Assembly (NCBI GenBank): GCA_014773175.1
Contig: VXCM01005604.1
Location: 1 to 64,000, forward strand
Reading direction: 5' to 3'
From: Lucifuga dentata
Taxonomy: Eukaryota > Chordata > Actinopteri > Ophidiiformes > Bythitidae
DNA length: 64,000 nucleotides
This document shows positions 11,016 to 23,930 of this stretch, piece after piece. Numbering within the stretch: the stretch's first letter is position 1; each line of letters begins with the position of its first letter. The notes beneath the pieces are model-generated. The model was given only the letters and a program-made list of their open reading frames with translations. It was not told where the DNA came from and did no database searches. A program made the position numbers and the translations under genes.

Positions 11016-14000
11016 CTGAGAGAGAGACAGAGAAAGAGAAACAGTCAAGTCAGTATCTACTCTGTGTCCTCCTGAGAAAATGTTTCAAAAATTGTCTTGA
11101 AGAGACCAGCCTATCAAATAACCTCCTTACAGTCTCATTACAGTCTCACATTTTTAGACCTGTGGTTTGAGTATTGTTACAATCCTACATTTACCTAAGT
11201 TTGGTTTCACATTAAAAAAAAAATTACAAGCAAACAAAAACATGTCAGCAAAAGTTGTGTCAGAACGTTCAGGAGAGGAGTAAAAAAAATCAAAACATGA
11301 ACAATTTTTTCTGGCTATTTGAATGTGGAAAATTGACATACAGTAATTGAGATGTTTGTAGTCATGGTCATCATTTGGGCCGTGTACCAAGTAAAAGTAT
11401 GCAGCAAAATGTTGAATTAGAATATACTTCATGTCAAAATCTGGAAAACTGCATTTAGCTTTACATTGTGTGAAGAAGAAGCGCTCCCTTCAGACGGCTG
11501 AGCAGGAGACCGGAGCGCATATTGAGCACATACAACGACATATTATGTAAGATTGGTATGTTCTGACCTTTTCACAGTATCTGATTTCCCATGGGTAAAG
11601 AAAGATGTAGTTTTCCCAAATGTTAACCACATACACATAGTCCTGTCGGCTGGTCGATCAATCAATAGATCACCTTGGTTCAGAACTGGTGAGGCTCGTT
11701 AGGAGTAATATAAATTGTGTTTCTTTGTTGGGCAGTGATTTGTGGTATGCTGCCTAGAGCCCAACAACAGATTGCTGTTTGTGATTTTTATAGTGCTATT
11801 AGTAAAGTCATATTAATGACTACATTTTTGTAATCAAGCCCATTTTAGTTTAATTTCCAGTAAAGTTTAGTGTTCAAAATGTATCTTATACTTGCTGTTT
11901 CTTTGTAGTTTTCTGTACTTTGATAATAAGGTTAATATCCTACTTCAAAAGTTATATATTTTTTGTAACACTTAACTGACCAAATTTGAGAGGTAGCTTG
12001 CCAAACATGTTTTTTTAATTTCAAATATTGACATGCATGTATATGGTCAGGGCCTCATACAATTAAATTAAAGCATGATATTAAAAAAAATAATTTAATA
12101 ATTCTAACAGTGTAATTCTAGCTCTGATAAGACTAACATATTGCTATAAAGAGACAACCACCACATCCTCAAACTTTACGCAAGAGATACAAAGTCAGTA
12201 ATGTTTTATGTCTCAATGGTTAATTTGTAATGTGTCTTGTTGTTAAATTAGTAAATTAATGTTAAGATTAAGAGGTTGTGAAGCTCCAATCCACAATTGA
12301 TGTACGAAGCCTGCTTACCACAAAACGGTTGATTCACTGTGGCCTGTGTTTCAGTCTTGACAGTGACTGCTACTTAGTGTTTTAGAAGGGGAAGCTTGTG
12401 GCTTAGCTCCATGTTTAACAATCAGCCAGATAAATCCAGTGGAGACAAACAACTAAAGGCCATTAACAACAACAAGCCCGCACAGAACGTGAATGGAAGC
12501 CGCTTCCTGTATGGGCTGAAAAACTCCAGGCAGAAGCAAAATATGACAGAGCCAACACAAAATGCATCAAAAATAACAAAGATAGAATCTAAGCATAGTA
12601 GTTATTTAGTATTGTCTAGTTTTGTATCACAGTAGTATAGTAATTAGATGCCGGACTACTACTGACTCTTCACTGTCTGAATGTGATGTATCATTTTCTC
12701 ACTCAATCGTAGCGCTTCACATTATTTCTCATCACCTAAGTCAGCGTCTGCTGCATATTAGTCAGCAAATTAACATGCTGCTATCTGTATAATTCCTGTC
12801 TTTAGGGCTTCAGCTTTTACTGATTTTTACTGAAAATATACCCGTTTTCAGAAACAGATCAGTTTAAACCAAACATCACCTTGATTTCATGTTTCTGGCT
12901 ACAAGAAGATAATTAACGTGAAGTGAAAAAGGTGATTTAGAGGTGAGGACAGCTTAGAATATGCTTCTAGTAATTGAAAGTGAAGAGAAAAATAATTTCA
13001 TAAAAACATATACTGAAATAAAGCCAGAAAGAGATTGACAAAAATAAGCTATTGTAGGTTAAAGTTTCTGCAAAAGATACAGGAAGGAAAATCTGAACAT
13101 AATCTGTCCAGGATGCATTAAGAAATACCTCCCTCCTTACAACTGCTGCTAGTTTGAACCTGTTTCTCCTTACTAATTCTCCTCACTCACTACATGGGCT
13201 CAGTTCACTCTCCTTCTCAATTATGCCTGCATCAGGTTCTTTATCACTTCTTAATCTGTTTAGGCCATGTCGTGGTGCAAGAACCTGCCCTCTACCCCAC
13301 TTTAGGTTTCCACATGTTGACTGGCCCCATGATCAGATGGGTAAATAGCCTGGCTCAGACCCAACTGCCGAGCGCTGAGACCCAATGCAGAGTAAATTAG
13401 ATTATCGGCAATTATTTTTATAGAAGTCATATGGGAGATGAAGAGTAATGGTTATAATCTTGAGGAAGGGTAAAGAGAACGAGGGAAGGAGATGACCATG
13501 GTACAGCATATTTCAACTTTCAAGGCCTCATCAAAACGATTATTAGAATTATTATAACAAACTTTAAGCAAAAGCTGAAGAGAGATATGAGGCGAGCTCT
13601 GGTTTAAGAGTCTCCTGATTTGTCCTTTTTGATGTTGTGAACGAGTAAAGAGTAAAAATGATCAGTGTTTGTCTCAGATGTGCAGGGAGACGGAGACGGT
13701 ATCAGAGAACACAGTGACTTTGAATGGTTTCATTTCTTTTCCATTTCTTTTCCTTCATGCATTAGAACTGAGTAACACACTTTTGGAATGCCTACTGTGA
13801 ACTCTACAAAGTCTCACAGAGATGATGACTGAGTTTACTAAACCCTAAGTCATTTTGAGGAGTGGATTGGGTGAGAGACTTTGAGAAATTACACTCATTG
13901 TTTTTTGGTTTTCAACTAATTTTTACTGGAAAATACCCATTTTTTCCCCCTTAAAAGAACAGGTTTAAACTAAATTGATTTGATGCTCCAAAAACCCAGA

Positions 14001-17000
14001 AGTCAAAATGTTTCTATTTCTATGAATACTGTTCACCACAGTTTACAGTAAACTGAGAACACCTCAGAATATGCTTCCAGTAATAGAAAGCAAAGAGAAA
14101 AATGGAAATAAAATATAAACAAGTTGCTAATTATGCAGCAGAGTTCCTCCAAGACTTTGGCACATTGGGAAAAGAGACAGGAAAATGCTATCAAGATTTC
14201 CATTACTGGGCTTTTTATAAGAAATGTGCTGGCAAATTAGATAGGATGTTTTGAGACACTCGGAGGATAACCAAAATAAGTAAATCATTAACAAACCCAT
14301 TAAATAATTTATTGGAGGAGCCTCAGACAGAGAGATACATTCATCATGAGCCTGAGATTGAAAATACTATCAAGAGGATGTAAGAAAATGCAGTCAGCTG
14401 TATAAAATATACTGTATCTGAGCAAAAATGTTAGAAAATCCAACCCGTGTCTATTAAAAGATCACGGTCAGAAACAATTTGAATTCTGATTAATTCAAGC
14501 AGTTATGCACAATCATCAAAAAACAATAAATCTATAAAATGACTAATGACCATTTTACTTATTTATGGTAAAATTAGCCAGAATATTTAATATGTTAAAG
14601 CATGTCCTTTCTTGGTTTGATAAAGTCTATACTGTCTCTCCAAGCCTGATTAATATTTTCCAAAACAAAAAATCAATCAATCAATCAATTTTATTTAAAG
14701 TGCAAAATCACCACGCATCATGGTCCCGATACATTTTACAGTAAAAGAAACATTGAAAACAAAACATGCAACAATAAAACACTAAAGCCCCAATATTAGA
14801 ATAATTATAGTAAAAGTAGGGACATTAAAAAGATCAAAGCAAAGTTACAGTAAAAACAAGGACATTAAAAAGAGCAAAGTTTAAAGGATGCTTGAAAAAG
14901 TGATAATCTAAGGTAGGCTGTAAAAAATAAAAAAATAAATACATTTTTCACATAAACTAATTAACTAAATAAAATAGATTTTGTGTTTCTTTGTGTATTG
15001 AAGCTTCTGGGTGCAAACAGAAGGGTGATTTGATTCAGATACATACCTGCCAACACCTCTGTTCTCTGGAAGAGGTTTTCAGAGCGAACTTCAATGGGCT
15101 CCTGGGGCGAGCCGGGCGCGCTAGTCGTACTAGTCATCTGGTTTCTCCGTATGTCCTCCGTAGCTGGCACTGGGGCCTGGGTGAGGGGTGAAAATAAAAA
15201 CAAGATGGCGGCAGGAAGAGGCAAGAGGGAGGGAGAATGAAATTTGGAGAGGGGGAAATGCAGATGGAAGGCACAAGAGAATCAGTGAGAGAGTGGGGGG
15301 GAGGTTGAGAAAATTAGCTGCGTTTGATGTTCAGAGTAACTGGGTGCATGATGGGCTTGGTCCCTCTAAATCCCTCTCTAGTGGGGATATGAATATTAAA
15401 GGGGAAAATGAAGATTCAAAACAGCAGAATTTTACATCCTGGTGCTTTAGCTGTAGAGTCTATTCTAAGGAGGAGAAAATGGAACAAACTGGAACGTAGC
15501 CAGTGAATCCTATAGGGATCCCGAAGGGGCTGGCCAGAGAACAACAAGGAACTGGTCCAGATAGCCTGATAATTAGTCCAGCGAGCTAGCAAAGTAGGCA
15601 ATGGAAACTGTCATTGAGCTCAAGGTTTGGCTGGTAGACTAGGAAAGGATCCAAACTATCTAAAGTGGATCTGTGCCCACATTTCCATGCTTTTTTTCCA
15701 GTAGACTGGAGAAGGGTGCAAAAGACCAAAATGGAACTGAGCCAGTACATTTGGCCAAGGAGCAGTGACAGAGACAAGAGGAAATAAATGGAATGGGGCC
15801 AGATAGTCTTATGGCTTGGGTTAGAGGGTTGAGACCTTGGCTGCTAATCCCAAACAGATGTGGTACCCATTCCAGCACAATGAGAACGCAATATAGACGT
15901 GAGATCTATATTTGTTCCAGAATATGTGATTATGACTGAGAGACGTAATCCTCCATAATTTGAAACAAAGCAAAAACACTAAGAACTGACACAAGCACTT
16001 GATCTTTATCCTCAAAGGAACATCAGAACTCCTGGTGTTACAAGGGATTTGATAATATGCTACGTCAGACCTTTAATCTGTTTGGAGATCCATATAGGTA
16101 AAATATAATACACCAGGAGCTTTGGAGACCAGTGTTCATCTGGTGTATATACATTTACATCGTACTCACCTCTGTTCTGAGTGGTTTCCTGGGTGTGCTG
16201 TCCCTGGTCTTGTCTCTTGCTGTGGCTGTCTCCACCCTGGGGGTGAAATCTTTGGTGGAGTCCTGGGTGGGTTCAGCTGCTTTGGGCTCGATGTAGACCA
16301 TACTGACAGTCACTGTCTCCTCCACCACTTCTTCACCTCCTCCTGAGAGAGAGTTGGCATGCAAAAAGTAAATAAATGGCTGCACCAAAAATATAATATC
16401 AACAGCATCAATCACTGAAGACCACAGCAACAACGCACTGAAAACTATGGTGTTGCAATAACAATTACATCCAAGCTCCATTTACACCTTGCATTATGTG
16501 TGATCCATATCCAAAATATGTTATCCAGATAAGGACAAGCATATGTTAAAGGAACATACCAGCATACCTGTAACATGTATGCGGATTGTATTTGGCTCAC
16601 TCATGCATGATCGCCGGTGTGTTCTTTTAAGTGCATTGTAATTAGAATGCAGACCACATATGGATATGTGTGTAAGCTCGGACATCAGATTTCATTACTA
16701 GGATAACATATCCAGATACAGCGATTACATTTTAATGCACGGTGTAAAAAGGACCTCACTTGCTCGGTGTTACATTTATAGATGAGTTAAATGTGGTTAC
16801 AACCACTCTGAAGGAGCAGCATGTAAAATGCATATTATGATGTTTTCTCTGTAAACATTTTTATTACTTGTATAAAATATAGTGACATCCGTTTGGTAAA
16901 TAATTCTCTGCATATAAAATACTATCAGCTAAACTAATAAAATTTCATTAGCATGTCCTGAATTACATTACATGTACTGTACATGTACTAGTGCATATGG

Positions 17001-19654
17001 GTAAAATATAGGTATGTATCAATATTTTACACTCAGATTAAGGTAGTTTATCTTGGTTAATTTTGCACTGCTTGGGATTAATTTTAATGTTTTATTTTAG
17101 TTTGAAACATCTATAGAATACAGAGTAGTGCAGCAGAATAATAGGGTAAATACTGTATTTCTATATACAGTATTGGATGGGCTATTGATCACAGTCGCGT
17201 CTCTTTTTACCTTACATGACCTCTCCCTGCAGCTGTACAACTCTCAGAAAGAAGAGTTATTTTTCAGCAAGGACTATTCTCGCCGTGGACAAGCTTAAAG
17301 CAAGAATCTAATATAAAAGATATGTAACAATTGCACACTTGCCAATAGCACTCTAGGTGACACGGTAATCTCATTTTAAAGATACAAAGAGAAAGGAGAG
17401 ATGCATAAAGACGACTGGTGAAAAACAATAAAAAGTTGTTTTTGAAACGCTTACCCATGGCAGACTACACAAAATGAATTTCTCTGGATAACTTGCTGAG
17501 CTTGAGTGTGTGAGGTGCATACAGTATGTGTGTATACGTGTATGTGTGTGTGTGTGTAGTCTTACCTGAGCCAGACCCTGAATTAAAGTCATCATCATCT
17601 TCAGGGTAGTAGCCGCCTGAGCCTGTGTCATCCAGGTACAAGTCATCAGCCTGTGAGGAAGTCTTGGCTGCTTCTGCTATCTGCAACACAAACAAGATAA
17701 CACATTATTAGTGTTGTTTTCACTGCAGAACCACATGTAACGGTTTCCATTTTTGCAACACGTAACATCAAAGATCTTGATTATCTGAAGACAGCACTTG
17801 TTTACTGTTTCGGTATTCGGCAGCAGATGGATGACTTTGCCAAGTTTTTCTTCTGCTTTTTTAAATGATGAATCTCAAATGCTTTGCTCTGAGGCCAACA
17901 CTTCATGTAGTGGTTATTTTGCACACAATATTCTCACCAGCAGCAATTCAAAGCTCCATTTAGTAGCAAACGTAAATTTGTCACTCAGAGACTTTTAACG
18001 TAAGTGCAGATAAAACAGTAGAAATAATTGGCCACTTGTATCATCTCACTTTATAAGGGACTCTACATGCACATGTCCACTGGAGTGATGCGTACATCAC
18101 CAGATCACCAGACTTGTGAGCAACAAAACAGGTGACCGACCAATCAGAACGTTGAGCCTCTCCCACAGCATCGTTGTCTAGACAACACGAGTAAGTAGTG
18201 GGAATGTTTGTGTTCCAGCTTAATGGAGTGATTGGCTGAAAAGACATCATCTAACAGTGTCTTTTTGTTTATGAAGCAGCATCTCATGCTGTATGTATGA
18301 AACATTAGAAAATGTGGTTTTCAATTCAAGGGTCATAATGATACTGTAGGTTCGACAAATTTACAGAGTATGGACATGATGTTGTGTAGTGTTTGTGTTT
18401 GTGTGTGTGTGTGTGTGACTGGAATGGCTAGGAAGGCATCCATGGCAACCCCTATTCACCAATCTGTGGTCAGCTGTATTGCCCCTTCTATACTGATGGC
18501 CCTGCTTTAGAAGAAAGAGCACAAAAGAAAGCCCCCACAGTATATCATCCCTGTGTGTGTGTGCGCATGTGTGTGTATTTGTTAGCTGACTGCTACAATT
18601 GGGAATAAGCTGCAAGAAAATAACCCCATTGCAACAGGAAACATTTTTTTTTTAATTATACAAAATTAGCAATGACAACTATAAAATAAGTCAAATTATG
18701 ACTTCCTCTTGTATTTTATATTTTTGAGATTCTAAGTTGAAAGTTTAGCTTATTAAGTCAAAGCTTGTGTGATAACAAGCAAAGTTTATTGTCACATGGG
18801 TATAATAAAATCTTTGTCATAATCTGTCAATAAATTTACATGCATGTTTAAAGCTTGTTTATATGGATTAAGGCAATAAATTGATTTTTTTCAACTGTCA
18901 TGCCATAATTCAATTGAAATTGGCACAAATCAGAGTAAATTTACTCTACTTACTTAACAGTTCTAGATTATGTATTTTATAGATTATTACTAGATTATGT
19001 ATGTATTATTGTAAATCACTTTATTCAAACATGTAAATACTATAATCAGAGTTAACCACCTGTGCGGACTCTTCTCATAATCCGATTGCCCAACGCGTTA
19101 TGTATATTCAGCAGACAAGAGCCTTAAGTTTAAAAAAAAGTAATAATTTTGACCTTAGAGAAATTTTAGAAATTTTGGATAGGGATTTGAAATTTTAGTA
19201 ATTGTATGCTTGGAAAGACAAAGTGTGAGCATGACAGAGTGGAAAAGTGGTTTTTTTTTTGTTTTTCAGGAGTGTTTAGATACTTGCTACATGTCAGAAT
19301 TTCCAGTTACGCTCAGTATTCTATTGTATATCTCATATAATCAGTCGTGCTCTTCAACATAACTGTGTGTGTGTGTGTGTGTGTGTAGTCATGAAAGAGA
19401 GGCCTGGCACTCTCCATCACAAAGACACGGGTAGTATAAAGAACATATAGCTAACAGCAGTGTGAAAGAGAAAAAAGAAAGGCAAGATAAAACAGAACAA
19501 TACGTATCTCCCTCTCTTTTTCTCCCACAACTGACTCTGACTGGTAGAAGAAAGGCTTTTCACCGCTGAGCTGCTTGATCAAAGAGAGAATTTGTTCAAA
19601 GCAACTTATCTTAACCTTTCTTGTCTTCTTTTCCTCCACGCACACAACCCCCCA

Positions 19655-19694
<40 letters not shown>

Positions 19695-22600
19695 ACACAT
19701 ACATATATCTCGGCCCCCCACTCCAACAGGCTGGTAAACCAATTCACTCGTCCAGGCCACATGTCTGTACACACAATGGACCAATAAGAGGCAAACTCCA
19801 CATCAAATAGCAACAATGGGCACTATGGTAATGAGATGGAGGCCACACACACACGCACGCATGAGTAGACATGTTTCCACATGTATGCAAGCATTCATTG
19901 ATTCATTGACTATACATACACATACATATGAGTGAGCAATTGAACCTGACACCACACAAATGTGTCTGCACATAGACACTAAGGTAAATGAACACACACA
20001 CACACCACAGCTGTAAAGTATCACTAGGAAAGGTTTAATTGATTCTGTTTAGGCCTGTTTGACATGGATCTAAAATAATCTATAATGCAAACAATTGTTG
20101 ACTGAGCAGATTGTTAGGTCGTTAAATGGATAAATGCATGAATAGTATGCATGATAATGCACAAAAATAGCTCATGATATGATAATGAAGAAATTTCACA
20201 TTTGCTACCTATTCACTTTATATTTCAAATGCAAAATATATTTAAATGCCTTAAGGGGACAGTGGAGGAATAATGACATCTCTCACTTTGTCTTCATGAA
20301 AATGACACTGGAATGAAAATGAAAATGAAAATTACTGGAAAGTAAACATGGACAGCAAATAAAAATAACATCAATAAGGTCAAATCCATTGCATGCAACC
20401 ATACAGAACAACCAAATCCATAACGCTCCCAGATATAAAGTATAATCTCTGCAGTCTTCATGTTTCAAGAGTCTGATCACTTGGTTTAGATTAGGATGAG
20501 GATTAGGATCCACCAGACGAGCTGCCGAGCAACAAATCAGTACAGATCTGAGAAGAAGACATAGTCTGTGTGACCTTGATAAACAGCCCCAACACACACT
20601 TGCAAGCATACACAACATTAAACTTGATAAGGCCGACTTTCTCTATCAATAATGCACAGGCAGGGATGCTGATAAACTTTGCTCTCTTTGTCATCCCACT
20701 GACATTTACAAGTAGCCTTTCCTTTCAGCTCTTATCACATACTGTGAGCCGAATCAGCCATCAATCCACCAACAAGTTTAGCAGTTTGCTAACAGATGTA
20801 GCCCTGCAGCATACCCGCTTTATGTAAGGTCATTTTTAGAATGGTGTGGCTGCTAAAGAAAAAATATTTGAAAAATCCTCAGGTTGAACTTCTGGAATAA
20901 ATGTAGGGTACAAAGAGCTTTTAAAATTGACCCATCATTTGTTTAGAACTATCAGGAAGACCTTCGAAGTTAAAAAGCCAGTTTTAATCCCATCACTTTT
21001 ACAGCCGACCATACCATCTCTCCTTAAAGGATTAAAACAAAAAGCCCTCCTCTTTATAGTTCATGGTATCTCTTATAGTATAAGAATAATATTATTCTTA
21101 TACTATAATATCATTTTTTAATTGTTTTTTTAATTTAATTTTTTAAATTTAATTTAATATCAATTAATATCAAATTAGTGAGGATATAAGACTTATACCC
21201 TCACTAATTTGATATTACAGTTTTGTAAAACAGCAAAAATACAAACTCTAAAACATCACTCAGTATTTGAATCTACCACTTTTTACAGCACCCTATATTC
21301 AGTTTGTAATCACATGTGTATCATAAAAACTAAACCACCAATTAAAGAAGCCTAGAGAAAATGTTTATGGCAATGTACATTAAGATTTTGTTTCATTTTT
21401 GCTGCTTCCCCTTTTCTAATGAATCAATTGAAAACCACATGACAGAGTGACAGAGACTCACTATGACAACCAGCATCAAATAAAAGACATTTGCTGGAAA
21501 TTATGTCCATCAAAGACAAACTCTTTCATACTCTGCGCTCTTCATACATAAAGCTTAGTCTTCCATGGACTTCCAAGAACTTATATGACAAGAGCCGTTC
21601 TTAGAACCTAAATTGAACACCTTGTAGTGAACTAAAGATCACACTTCAGAGAGAAAAAGCCTTAGAGCAGCATAATAGGAGGTGACGAACATCAATGCCG
21701 CTCTCAGGCCTAAGTAACACTGTGGACTACATACAGTATACATATACAAAGGCACATACTGTCAAAGTATATGGACTGTATGTATATACAGAAAGTGTGA
21801 AAGTGCATAAGCGACATGTCACATTTTCACACACCAACAAAGAAAAAATTTAAAAAAGGGCCCAAATTCACACATAAAAATACATACTAGAGACGCATCA
21901 TAAAACTATGGAAACCTACACATTTACACAAAGACTGAGGCATACTCTCTCTCTTATGCACACACACAGACACACACACAGAGAACTTGTAAATGCAGGT
22001 GTTAATGGTAGTGTCTAGAGGTCAGTCTTCTCCAGATACCTGACCTTACTAACAGCATCAGCACTGAATGCTAACAAAGTCCCTGATTTCTTAAACAGAC
22101 AAAACCTTGTCCTTTAAACATCTAAACTGAATTAATTCCTCAATTGACTACACCTCAGATTTCTCCCCTTACATCGTCAGAATTTGTTTCCAAGCAATAA
22201 TAATTGAATTTAAAGATCCAGACTCCAAAGTGTTACATTTTTGTTGTATTTATGGGCTTTGGCATGGCCTTGCTGGAACTATCCAGCTGTGTTCATCATT
22301 AGGGTGAATAACTGGAAACGCACACACAAATGGACAGACACAGTATGAGTATAAACACACACACATAGAGAGGCAGCCTCATTTGGACACTTTAACAACC
22401 AGAGCCTATCCTACAAAGCTTGACCAGGGAGAGAGAGAGAGAGAGAGAGAGAGATGGACCAAAACTAATAGTGAGAGAGTAGGAGGGCGAGCTGCCATAA
22501 TGAGCTCGTAATTGTGGCTTCTATTAGTCGTGAGAAGACCTGGTATCTCTTCTTGCTAATGAACTAATAAGGCCAGCAGGAGGGCAGCTCTGTCTCTCTG

Positions 22601-23880
22601 TCCGTCTGTCATTCTGTTTGACCTGTTGACCCAGAGAAGACATGAACAGCTGCAGCACAATATTAGACAAACCATGGATTACAGAGAAGAGGGAAGCAGA
22701 GAGAGAAGTGTATGAGATAATAGAGAGAATGGGGTAGAAAGGATGAGAAAAGAGAAAGTGAGGGAGGGGGACTAACCCACTGCTACAGACAACCCTGTAG
22801 CCTGGAGGTTGCTCTGCTAAAAGCCTGTCAAAACCACCATGTCGTACCTAGCGGTGCTTGAAAGGCACAGGCTGTGTGTGTGTGTGTGTGCATTCCTATG
22901 TGTGTGAAAGTGTAACATTTGTATTTCTCCCTCCTTCCCTTCTTCCTATGAGTGATCTCAGATGGATGGAGGCGATGAAGAGACGCACATGGGGAAAATG
23001 GAGTCTGGACTCCTGGCTTTGTAATGTTGACACACTGCTCTCACATCTAACACAATAAATATTAGCTCAACTCCAAGTCAGGGCCAGAGGAAATACATTT
23101 CCTCAAAGCAAACACACAAACACACGTTTGTATGAGCATCTGGAAGTGCATGAAACCACTCATGGGATACACACATGCACCAACGCAGACACATTGCGCC
23201 TCGTCACATCCTCATATCTCAAAAGCTCATGCACATGCAGACACACACACATCGTAACTTTGACTTTGAGCAAAACAAGTGCGTTGGAGGGCAGACACAC
23301 CTCAGACATTTTTTGTCTCCCTGGTGCTCTCTCTGTTTCTTTACCATTTCCTTAAGTCTACCTCAGATCTCAGATGAACTGCAAGTAAGTAATAAAAAAA
23401 AAAAAAAAGTAATTAATCTTTTGTCAGGTACTGTTTCAGCTAATACTTAACATTGCTGAGCAGTAGATATGCAAAGTCTGAAAAATAGAATCTGTGTCAC
23501 TGTGTCTCCATTGAATGGACATGACAGATTATATTTCATAATTAACAGTGCCATTAACCCTGGTACATAATGGCTTTTTTTTTTTTTTTTTTNTTTTTTT
23601 TTTTTTTTTTTGCTGCTCATCATCTAGATGCTGTTTATTCATTACATACACCATGTGCTGTGCTGTTGTTGCCAAGCACCCTGGGGAAGGAGCAGCGTAT
23701 GAGAGCAAGTCTTCCTTACTGGATTTGAACTGGGTCATGTTGGTAATGTGGTATGAGTTGAAACCACCTTTACTTTTGTTTTTTATTTGTGTGGTTTTTG
23801 TGGGAGTGCAGGCAGCAGTGTTGAGTGGCAGCAATAGGCAGATGCTTTGTCGACAGTGGAGGCAGAAGAAAAAGGGGAGG

Positions 23881-23930
<50 letters not shown>

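Larger units (their letters stand above)
11016..15046 (-). other. sdc2 intron 4
   Basis: GT at 15046-15045 and AG at 11017-11016. It carries a diverged direct-repeat pair (12825-13010 and 13905-14110) and a SINE-like block (14671-14890). No exon-like sequence was seen. Confidence 0.85.
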
